Part shown: in pieces, positions 34,463 through 42,006 of the stretch
How the letters are laid out: the number at the start of each line of letters is the position of its first letter
Numbering within the stretch: position 1 is the first letter of the stretch
NCBI RefSeq assembly: GCF_040654195.1
Contig: NZ_JBFAHM010000012.1
Location: 1-64,000, forward strand
DNA length: 64,000 bases
Source: Hamadaea sp013361475
GTDB taxonomy: Bacteria; Actinomycetota; Actinomycetes; Mycobacteriales; Micromonosporaceae
Reading direction: 5' to 3'
Position numbers and translations under genes: made by a program
The notes under the pieces: generated by a model
The model's database searches: none
Seen by the model: only the letters and a program-made list of their open reading frames with translations
What the model was told of the DNA's origin: nothing

Positions 34463-36712
34463 ATGTTGATTGGCAACAAACGCCTCGTCCTACTGTCGGC
34501 TTGTACGGCGGCAGCAATCGCCGCCGTGATGAGCACGGTCACCATGGCGTCCGCTGCGGCAACCCGCTACGAGGCGGAAACCTCACCGGCCACCTGCGAC
34601 GGCACCATCGACACAAACTGGTCCGGCTACTCCGGCAGCGGATTCTGCAACGCCAACAACGCCGTCGGTGCCGCGGCCCAGTTCACCATCAGCGCGGCTG
34701 CTGCCGGCACGGCCACCATCAGCATCAGGTACGCCAATGGCACGACCTCGGGCCGGCCGGCTGACATCGTCGTCAACGGCGCGGTCGTCCAGACGGCGTC
34801 GTCGTTCGATGCCACCGGCGCCTGGGACATCTGGGCAACCAAGACCGTTTCGGTGGCGGTGACGGCGGGCAGCAACACGATCCGTCTGAGCCCGACCACG
34901 GCGTCCGGACTTGCCAACATCGACTATCTGGAGGCCGACACCGGCGGTGGCACTGGAACGTCGGGCAAACAGATGGAGGACCTGGACCGCGGTCTGATCA
35001 GTGTCCACTCCGGCAGCGGGAATCTCGTGAGCTGGCGGTTGCTGGGCACGGAGTCGCCGGCTACCGGGTTCAACGTGTATCGCGGTGGCACCAAGCTGAA
35101 CGCGTCGCCGATTACCAACTCCACCAACTACCTCGACGCCGGAGCAGCTGCTGACGCCTCCTATACGGTCCGAGCTGTGCTCAACGGTTCCGAGCAGGCG
35201 GCGTCACCAGCCTCGCTCGCGTTCGCCAACGGCTATCGCGACGTACGCCTGCAGATCCCGGCCGGGGGCACCACGCCGGACGGGGTGGCGTACACGTATT
35301 CGGCCAACGACGTGAGCGTCGGGGACCTGGACGGCGACGGCGTACTCGAGTTCGTGGTCAAGTGGGACCCGTCCAACGCCCACGACAACTCGCAGTCCGG
35401 CTACACCGGCAACGTCTATGTGGACGCCTACAAGCTCGACGGCACCCGGTTGTGGCGGGTCAACCTCGGCCGCAATATCCGGGCCGGGGCGCACTACACC
35501 CAGTTCCAGGTGTACGACCTCGACGGCGACGGCAAGGCCGAGGTCACCATGAAGACCGCCGACGGCACGGTGTCCGGGACCGGTCAGGTCATCGGCAACT
35601 CGTCGGCCGACTACCGCAACAGCTCCGGCTACGTCCTGTCCGGCCCGGAATACCTCACCGTGTTCAACGGGACCAACGGGTCGATCCTCGCCACGGCGAA
35701 CTACATCGTGCCCCGAGGGACGGTGTCGAGCTGGGGTGACTCCTACGGCAACCGGGTCGACCGGTTCCTGGCCGGGATCGCGTACCTCGACGGCCAGCGC
35801 CCGAGTTTGATCATGGCGCGCGGTTACTACACCCGGACGGTGATCGCCGCCTGGGACTGGCGTAACGGCGCGCTGACCAATCGGTGGACCTTTGACAGCA
35901 ACACCGCTGGGTCGACCTGGACCGGCCGGGGCAACCACCAGCTGTCCATCGCCGACGTCGACGCCGACGGCCGCGACGAGGTCATGTACGGGTCGATGGC
36001 CGTCGACGACAACGGCACAGGACTGTGGGTCAACAGCACGCACCACGGCGACGCGTACCACGTGGGGGACCTGATCCCGTCGCGGCCGGGCCTGGAGATG
36101 TTCAAGCCGAGCGAATGGACCAGTGAGGTAGCCGCCTGGATGGCCGACGCCCGCACCGGCCAGATCATCTGGTCCAACCCGACCTGCGGCTGTGACAACG
36201 GCCGTGGCGTCGCCGACGACGTGTACGCCGGATCGCCGGGAGCCGAAGCCTGGTCAGCGGCGGTCGATGGCCTGCGCAACGGGGCGACCGGGGCGAACAT
36301 CGGGCGCAAACCCAGTTCGATCAACTTCTTGGCCTGGTGGGACGGCGACCCGGTGCGCGAGCTCCTCGACGGCACCCACATCGACAAGTACGGCACCTCA
36401 GGCGACACCCGGCTGCTGACCGGCAGTGGTGTCGCGTCCAACAACGGCACCAAGTCGACCCCGGCGATTTCCGGGGACCTGTTCGGCGACTGGCGTGAAG
36501 AAGTCGTGTGGCGTACCAGTGACAGCTCGGCGCTGCGCATCTACTCCACCCCCAGCCAGACCACAACGAAGATCTATACACTGCTCCACGATCCGCAGTA
36601 CCGGGTGGCGTTGGCCTGGCAGAACACCGCCTACAACCAGCCGCCGCATCCGAGCTTCTTCATCGGTGCAGGCATGTCGACCCCGCCTCAGCCGAACATC
36701 TATCTTCGCTGA
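34463..36712 (+). CDS. Secreted rhamnogalacturonan lyase, PL11 family, with N-terminal CBM35
   Basis: A 749-residue exported enzyme. Signal peptide about 1-32; CBM35 about 33-158 (RYEAETSPATCDGTIDTNW to ANIDYLEADTG); then an N-terminal beta-sandwich (LISVHSGSGNLVSWRLLGTE) and the eight-bladed propeller of PL11, with VGDLDGDGVLEFVVKWDPSN, YDLDGDGKAEVTMKTADGT and IADVDADGRDEVMYGSM as Ca-binding blades, and CGCDNGRGVADDVYAG. PL11 enzymes cut the rhamnogalacturonan-I backbone by beta-elimination. The ATG follows GGAG. It is the first gene of the pectin cluster, followed by a strong hairpin. Confidence 0.95.
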   Translation: MLIGNKRLVLLSACTAAAIAAVMSTVTMASAAATRYEAETSPATCDGTIDTNWSGYSGSGFCNANNAVGAAAQFTISAAAAGTATISIRYANGTTSGRPADIVVNGAVVQTASSFDATGAWDIWATKTVSVAVTAGSNTIRLSPTTASGLANIDYLEADTGGGTGTSGKQMEDLDRGLISVHSGSGNLVSWRLLGTESPATGFNVYRGGTKLNASPITNSTNYLDAGAAADASYTVRAVLNGSEQAASPASLAFANGYRDVRLQIPAGGTTPDGVAYTYSANDVSVGDLDGDGVLEFVVKWDPSNAHDNSQSGYTGNVYVDAYKLDGTRLWRVNLGRNIRAGAHYTQFQVYDLDGDGKAEVTMKTADGTVSGTGQVIGNSSADYRNSSGYVLSGPEYLTVFNGTNGSILATANYIVPRGTVSSWGDSYGNRVDRFLAGIAYLDGQRPSLIMARGYYTRTVIAAWDWRNGALTNRWTFDSNTAGSTWTGRGNHQLSIADVDADGRDEVMYGSMAVDDNGTGLWVNSTHHGDAYHVGDLIPSRPGLEMFKPSEWTSEVAAWMADARTGQIIWSNPTCGCDNGRGVADDVYAGSPGAEAWSAAVDGLRNGATGANIGRKPSSINFLAWWDGDPVRELLDGTHIDKYGTSGDTRLLTGSGVASNNGTKSTPAISGDLFGDWREEVVWRTSDSSALRIYSTPSQTTTKIYTLLHDPQYRVALAWQNTAYNQPPHPSFFIGAGMSTPPQPNIYLR

Positions 36713-36725
36713 CCCCACTGGTACC

Positions 36726-36757
36726 GGGCGCGCCGGCGTGGGCGAGCCGGCGCGCCC
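36726..36757 (+). terminator. Hairpin after the PL11 gene
   Basis: GGGCGCGCCGGC and GCCGGCGCGCCC form a perfect 12-bp stem around an 8-nt loop, 13 nt after the PL11 stop. There is no T-tract. It probably terminates or processes the transcript before the CE12 gene. Confidence 0.75.
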
Positions 36758-36819
36758 AACCCGGTTCGGTCCTTCAGACAAAGCCTGGAAGTCCTTCTCC
36801 TAACTTTAGGAGTTCCATC

Positions 36820-38319
36820 GTGTTTTCCTTCAGACAGCGCGTCGCGCTCGCAACGGCTGGCGCCGCGGTGGCCATGGCCGCCGTCACCGCCGTCATGACC
36901 GTGAACGCCTCCGCCGCGACGACCCGTTATGAGGCGGAGAGTTCGCCGGCGGTGTGTACGGGCACCATCGATTCCAACTGGGCCGGCTACTCAGGGTCTG
37001 GTTTCTGTAATGGTGACAACGCGGTTGGTGCAGCGGTGCAGTTCACGGTGAACGCGTCGGTGGCCGGGTCGACGACCGTAGGTGTCCGGTACGCCAACGG
37101 CACGACCGTCGGCCGTCCCGCCGACGTGCTGGTGAACGGCGTCGCGCGGCTCTCGGGCTCGGCATTCGATCCGACCGGAAGCTGGAGCACCTGGGCCACC
37201 AAGACTTTCACCATCCCGGTGAACGCCGGCACCAACACCATCCGACTCAGCCCCACGACGAGCAACGGGTTGGCGAACGTGGACTATCTGGAACTCAGCC
37301 TCGGCGCCTCTCCGTCGGCGAGCGTCTCGCCGTCGACCAGCGCCTCCCCGCCCGGCCGTCCGCCGCAGTGCACCGGGACGTCTCCGATCACCTGTCACTT
37401 CGGCGTCAACCCGGGCAACTACACCGTCACGGCGTGGATCGGTGACCAGTCGTCGGCTGGGAACACCTCGATGTCGGTAGAGGCGCGGCGGCGGATCCTG
37501 TCGGCCGTCACCACCGCTGCCGGGACCATCACGCAGCACGTCTTCACGATCAACGTCCGGCAGCCGGAGGGCCAGCCGACCGGCCAGGGCGGCACCGGAA
37601 CGCCGGGGTTGGACGTCACGTTCGCCGGGTCGGCGCCGAAGCTGTCCGGGCTGACCGTCCAACCGGCGAGCAGTCCGCTGGTGGTCTACCTCGCCGGTGA
37701 CTCCACAGTCTGCGACCAGCCGACCGCTCCGTACACCGGGTGGGGTCAAATCCTGCCGACGCACGTTTCGGCCGGGGCCGTCGTCGCCAACTACGCCGAC
37801 TCGGGGGAGAGCTCCGGCAGCTTCCTGAGCAACTCGGCGCTGTTCCCGACGATGAAACCGCTGATCAAGGCGAACGATCTGGTGTTCATCCAGTTCGGGC
37901 ACAACGACAAGACCACCACCGCGTCGACCTTCCGCAGCAACCTGACATCGATGATCAACCAGGTACGCGAGAAGGGCGGCGTCCCGGTTCTGGTGACGCC
38001 ACCCGTGCGGCGGTTGTTCAGCGGCAGCCAGCTCACCGACACCGCGCTGCACGTCAACAGCGTCGGGGTCAACCTCCCGGCCGAAATGCGCAGCCTCGGG
38101 TCCTCGCTCAACGTGCCGGTGATCGACCTGACCGCCAAGAGCAAAGTGCTGGTGGAGTCGCTTGGCCCGACCGCCTCCGCCGCGCTCTATCTGCAGCAGT
38201 CGGTCGACGGCGTCACCGACAACACGCACTTCTCCGAGTACGGCGCCGGCCGGATGGCCGACCTCCTCGTGCAAGGCATCCGTGAACGCAACCTCTCCCT
38301 GGTCGGCTACCTGCGCTGA
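36820..38319 (+). CDS. Secreted CBM35-linked rhamnogalacturonan acetylesterase, CE12/SGNH type
   Basis: A 499-residue exported protein. Signal about 1-31; CBM35 about 33-160; a Ser/Thr/Pro-rich linker; a small beta-domain (about 185-285) often seen before CE12; then an SGNH hydrolase with nucleophile Ser in YLAGDSTVCDQ (about 294), the oxyanion Asn block FIQFGHND and the catalytic Asp-His in DNTHFSEYGA (about 467-470). It removes acetyl groups from pectin backbone galacturonate, which opens the substrate to the PL11 lyase. The GTG follows TAGGAG. The CBM35 DNA shares long identical stretches with the second CBM35 of the gene at 40220. Confidence 0.92.
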   Translation: MFSFRQRVALATAGAAVAMAAVTAVMTVNASAATTRYEAESSPAVCTGTIDSNWAGYSGSGFCNGDNAVGAAVQFTVNASVAGSTTVGVRYANGTTVGRPADVLVNGVARLSGSAFDPTGSWSTWATKTFTIPVNAGTNTIRLSPTTSNGLANVDYLELSLGASPSASVSPSTSASPPGRPPQCTGTSPITCHFGVNPGNYTVTAWIGDQSSAGNTSMSVEARRRILSAVTTAAGTITQHVFTINVRQPEGQPTGQGGTGTPGLDVTFAGSAPKLSGLTVQPASSPLVVYLAGDSTVCDQPTAPYTGWGQILPTHVSAGAVVANYADSGESSGSFLSNSALFPTMKPLIKANDLVFIQFGHNDKTTTASTFRSNLTSMINQVREKGGVPVLVTPPVRRLFSGSQLTDTALHVNSVGVNLPAEMRSLGSSLNVPVIDLTAKSKVLVESLGPTASAALYLQQSVDGVTDNTHFSEYGAGRMADLLVQGIRERNLSLVGYLR

Positions 38320-38329
38320 CCCATCAGGT

Positions 38330-38353
38330 GGCCCGGCCCCAGCCGGCCGGGCC
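38330..38353 (+). terminator. Hairpin between the CE12 and CE2-like genes
   Basis: GGCCCGGCC and GGCCGGGCC pair perfectly around a 6-nt loop, 10 nt after the CE12 stop. It is short and may act as a processing or pausing site and not a full terminator, since the next gene starts 47 bp later. Confidence 0.55.
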
Positions 38354-38399
38354 GCCCTCACCCCGAGCACTCCGATCCGGGACCACCACGGAGGCAACC

Positions 38400-40202
38400 A
38401 TGAGGATCCAAGCTTCACTCATCGTCGGCACCCTGCTCGCGGCAGCGGTCATGGTGCTGCCAGGCAATGCCGCAGTGGCAGCATCGATCCGCTATGAAGC
38501 GGAGTCGTCACCTGCCGTGTGCACCGGCACCATCGACTCGAACTGGTCCGGCTACTCCGGTTCCGGGTTCTGCAACGGAACCAACGCCGCCGGCGCGTAC
38601 GCCCAGTTCACGGTGAGCGCTTCAACGGCTGGAGCGGCGATGCTCAGCCTGCGGTATGCCAACGGCGGTGCGACGGATCGGCCCGCCGATCTGATCGTCA
38701 ACGGCTCGACCATCCAGAACGTGTCGTTCCCGGCGACGGGCGCGTGGACGACCTGGGTCACCACGACGCTGTCCGTACCGGTGCCTGCGGGCACCAACAC
38801 CATCCGACTCAGTCCGACCACCGCCGAAGGGCTCGCCAATCTCGACTACCTGGACGTCGAGATGACCAGCAGCCCGCCGCCGGTCATCCGCTACGAAGCC
38901 GAGACATCGCCAGCCGCGTGCACGGGCACCATCGACTCCAACTGGTCCGGCTTCTCCGGCTCCGGGTTCTGCAACGGCAACAACGCCGTCGGTGCGACGG
39001 CGCAGTTCACCGTGACCGCATCCGCGGCCGGGACGGCGACGATCGGCGTACGCTTCGCCAACGGCAGCACCGCCGGCCGTCCGGCGGACCTGCTGGTCAA
39101 CGGCGTACGCGCGACGACGGTCGCCTTCGCCGGCACTGGTGCGTGGACGACCTGGGCGACCTCCACCACCACAGTGTCTGTCAACCCCGGGTCGAACTCG
39201 ATCCAGATCAGCCCGACGACCAGCGCTGGGCTGCCCAACGTCGACTACATCGAGGCCGACACGGCGACTTCCGTGGGCGGCAACGGGTCGCCTACGGACG
39301 CGAACATCCAGTACTACGGGCGGTGGAACCGGTCGGACCCGGCGTACTTCTCGATGGGGTGGGCCGGCGGCTATCTGGACGCCCGGTTCACCGGCAGCAG
39401 CATCGGCGTACGCCAGCGCAACACGATCGACCTGTACTACTCCATCGATCAGGCGCCCCTGCAATGGCGGCGCGGGGTGTCGGGCAACGTCTCGCTGGCT
39501 ACCGGGCTGTCCGGCAGCTCGCACACCATCCGGATCGGGTACCGCGAGAAAGCCGGTTCCTACACCGGCGATCCAGTGTTCGGCGGGCTCATCCTCGCCA
39601 GCGGAGCACAGACGACGGCGATCGGGCGGCCGGGGAACTTCGTGGAGTTCATCGGCGACTCCATCACCGTCGGCCAGCCCAACGCCGACCGTCCGTTCAC
39701 GGCGTACCCGTGGCTGACGGCCGAGGGGCTCGGCGCGGGGCACAGCCAGGTCGCCCAGGGCGGCGCGTGCCTGGTCAGCCAGGACTGCTACGGCATGATG
39801 GACTGGTTCCGCCGCTCGTCGGCCGGGGTGTCCTACGACGACTGGAACTTCGCCACCTACCAGGCGACGGCAGTCGTCATCAACCTCGGCACGAACGACG
39901 TCGGCCACAGCGTCACGAGTACGCAGTTCCAGCAGGGCTACGTCGTGATGCTGGAACGGGTGAGGCAGGCGTACCCGAACGCCGAGATCTTCGCGATGGG
40001 CGTGTTCCGAGCCCGCTACGTCACCGAGACCCGCAACGCCGTCGCTGCACGCACCGCGGCAGGGGACGGCAAAGTGCACTTCGTCGATACCACGGGCTGG
40101 ATCGACCCGACGACCGACACGAGCGACAACGTCCACCCGACCGAGGCCGGACACGTGAAGATCGCGCAACGCCTGCGCCCGATCCTCGACCAGTACATCT
40201 GA
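38400..40202 (+). CDS. Secreted esterase with two CBM35 modules and a CE2-like SGNH domain
   Basis: A 600-residue exported protein. Signal about 1-28; CBM35 copies at about 30-155 and 163-288; then a jelly-roll (about 300-405, NIQYYGRWNRSDPAYFSMGWAGG broken here) and an SGNH hydrolase with the nucleophile in FIGDSITVGQ (about 420), INLGTND and the Asp-His in DNVHPTEAGH (about 575-578). A jelly-roll plus SGNH is the CE2 arrangement of plant polysaccharide deacetylases. The target is probably acetylated pectin side chains or backbone, from context. The ATG follows GGAGG. The next gene starts only 17 bp after its stop. Confidence 0.87.
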   Translation: MRIQASLIVGTLLAAAVMVLPGNAAVAASIRYEAESSPAVCTGTIDSNWSGYSGSGFCNGTNAAGAYAQFTVSASTAGAAMLSLRYANGGATDRPADLIVNGSTIQNVSFPATGAWTTWVTTTLSVPVPAGTNTIRLSPTTAEGLANLDYLDVEMTSSPPPVIRYEAETSPAACTGTIDSNWSGFSGSGFCNGNNAVGATAQFTVTASAAGTATIGVRFANGSTAGRPADLLVNGVRATTVAFAGTGAWTTWATSTTTVSVNPGSNSIQISPTTSAGLPNVDYIEADTATSVGGNGSPTDANIQYYGRWNRSDPAYFSMGWAGGYLDARFTGSSIGVRQRNTIDLYYSIDQAPLQWRRGVSGNVSLATGLSGSSHTIRIGYREKAGSYTGDPVFGGLILASGAQTTAIGRPGNFVEFIGDSITVGQPNADRPFTAYPWLTAEGLGAGHSQVAQGGACLVSQDCYGMMDWFRRSSAGVSYDDWNFATYQATAVVINLGTNDVGHSVTSTQFQQGYVVMLERVRQAYPNAEIFAMGVFRARYVTETRNAVAARTAAGDGKVHFVDTTGWIDPTTDTSDNVHPTEAGHVKIAQRLRPILDQYI

Positions 40203-40219
40203 CGCGGCAGGAGTGAGAC

Positions 40220-41866
40220 ATGAAAACTCGGCTGATCCTCGCCTGCGCTACGGCATTAGCGAGCACCGTCGCGGCGGTTACAGCGTTCTCGGTGACCACG
40301 GCTTCGGCGGCACCCACGCGTTATGAGGCGGAGTCGTCGCCCGCGGTGTGTACGGGCACCATCGATTCGAACTGGGCGGGTTTTTCTGGTTCGGGTTTCT
40401 GTAATGGCACCAACGCTGTGGGCGCGTCCGTTCAGTTCTCGGTGAACGCGTCCGTAGCTGGGATGGCGAGTGTGGGCGTCCGATATGCCAATGGCGGTAC
40501 GACCAGTCGTCCGGCGGATGTGATGGTCAACGGGGTGGTCGTGCAGCCGGGGGTCGGGTTCGATCCGACCGGTGCGTGGGATGCGTGGGCCGTCAAGACG
40601 TTCACCGTCGCGGTGAACGCCGGCGGTAATACGATCCGGTTGAGCCCGACGACCGCCGACGGTCTGGCCAATGTGGACTATGCGGATGTGGATGTTGCGG
40701 CGGTCGCCCGGTATGAGGCAGAGGTCGCTCCGGCGACGTGTGACGGCACGATCGATTCCAACTATCCCGGATATTCCGGTTCGGGGTTCTGCAACGGCGC
40801 GAATGCGGTCGGGTCGGCTGTGCAGTTCACGGTGAACGCGTCGGTGGCCGGGTCGGCGAGCGTCAGTGTCCGCTACGCCAACGGCACGACGGTCAACCGT
40901 CCCGCCGACGTGCTGGTGAACGGCGTCACGCGGCTTTCGGGCTCGGCATTCGATCCGACCGGCAGCTGGAGTACGTGGGCGACCAAGACCGTCGCCGTGC
41001 CGGTCGACGCCGGTTCGAACACCATCCGACTCAGCCCCACGACGAGCAACGGGTTGGCGAACGTGGACTACCTCGACGTGACAACCGGCGCCACGCCGAG
41101 TCCGTCGCCGTGCGCGCCTCCCTCGGCGAGCCCGACCGCAGGGCAGCCGAAGGTCACGGTCTGGCTGGCCGGGGATTCGACGATGGCGGACCCGTCGGGC
41201 GGAGTATGCCCGGTCGGCTGGGGCAATCAGTTCGCCCAGTACTTCACCGCCAACGCGACCGTACGCAACAGCGCAGTGGGCGGCCGCAGCATTCAGACCT
41301 GGTTGTACGACCCCAACGTCACCAGCACCATGGACTCGTCCGGCGAATGCGTCATCAGCCCGGTAACGTACTCCAGCCGCTGGCAGGCCATGCTCGACGC
41401 CACCAATGGCATGAAGGCGGGCGACTACCTGCTGATCCAGTTCGGGATCAACGACTCGTCGAGCACCTGCCCGCGGCACGTCGGCTCGGCTCGCTACCAG
41501 CAACTACTCGGCGTCATGGCGGCCGCCGCCAAGGCCCGGGGAGCCCATCCGATCTTCCTCACACCGGTCGCGGCGATCACCTGCTCGGGCAGCACCGCCG
41601 TCGGCAACCGCGGCTTCGTGACGGAGACGAACAACGCCGCCAGTGCCAACGGCGCACCGGTCATCGACCTGCATCGGCTCAGCTACACCCTCTACAACAC
41701 GCTCGGGTTCTGCCCGAACAACGGTGACTACACCTCCGGCCCGTTGGGCGCGTTCTTCTGCAACGACCACACCCATTTCGAGGCAGCAGGAGCCCGGCAG
41801 ATCGCCGGAGTCGTCGCCAGAGCACTCCGCGACCAGCAGATCCCCCTGGCGGCGTACCTCAAGTAA
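40220..41866 (+). CDS. Secreted SGNH (CE12-like) esterase with two CBM35 modules
   Basis: A 548-residue exported protein. Signal about 1-31; CBM35 copies at about 33-158 and 163-288; a short Pro/Ser linker; then a CE12-type SGNH domain with the nucleophile in WLAGDSTMADP (about 318), a GGRSIQTW block, LIQFGIND and the catalytic Asp-His in NDHTHFEAAG (about 513-516). This is a second probable rhamnogalacturonan acetylesterase, distinct from the one at 36820. Five Cys in the catalytic part may give disulfides. The ATG follows CAGGAG. Confidence 0.88.
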   Translation: MKTRLILACATALASTVAAVTAFSVTTASAAPTRYEAESSPAVCTGTIDSNWAGFSGSGFCNGTNAVGASVQFSVNASVAGMASVGVRYANGGTTSRPADVMVNGVVVQPGVGFDPTGAWDAWAVKTFTVAVNAGGNTIRLSPTTADGLANVDYADVDVAAVARYEAEVAPATCDGTIDSNYPGYSGSGFCNGANAVGSAVQFTVNASVAGSASVSVRYANGTTVNRPADVLVNGVTRLSGSAFDPTGSWSTWATKTVAVPVDAGSNTIRLSPTTSNGLANVDYLDVTTGATPSPSPCAPPSASPTAGQPKVTVWLAGDSTMADPSGGVCPVGWGNQFAQYFTANATVRNSAVGGRSIQTWLYDPNVTSTMDSSGECVISPVTYSSRWQAMLDATNGMKAGDYLLIQFGINDSSSTCPRHVGSARYQQLLGVMAAAAKARGAHPIFLTPVAAITCSGSTAVGNRGFVTETNNAASANGAPVIDLHRLSYTLYNTLGFCPNNGDYTSGPLGAFFCNDHTHFEAAGARQIAGVVARALRDQQIPLAAYLK

Positions 41867-41887
41867 AGCGGCAACCGGGCAGCGACA

Positions 41888-41925
41888 GTGATCGGCCGCG
41901 CCGGGCGCGCGGCGCGGCCGATCAC
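41888..41925 (+). terminator. Strong hairpin after the second CE12-like gene
   Basis: GTGATCGGCCGCGCCG and CGGCGCGGCCGATCAC form a perfect 16-bp stem around a 6-nt loop, 21 nt after the stop. It is the strongest hairpin in the cluster and probably ends the esterase transcript. Confidence 0.8.
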
Positions 41926-42006
41926 GCCCAGACATCCCCAGCCGCCTGCGAAATCTCTGCCTGGACCCCACCCGCATCGCGCCAATCGACACCAGAAAGG
42001 CACATC

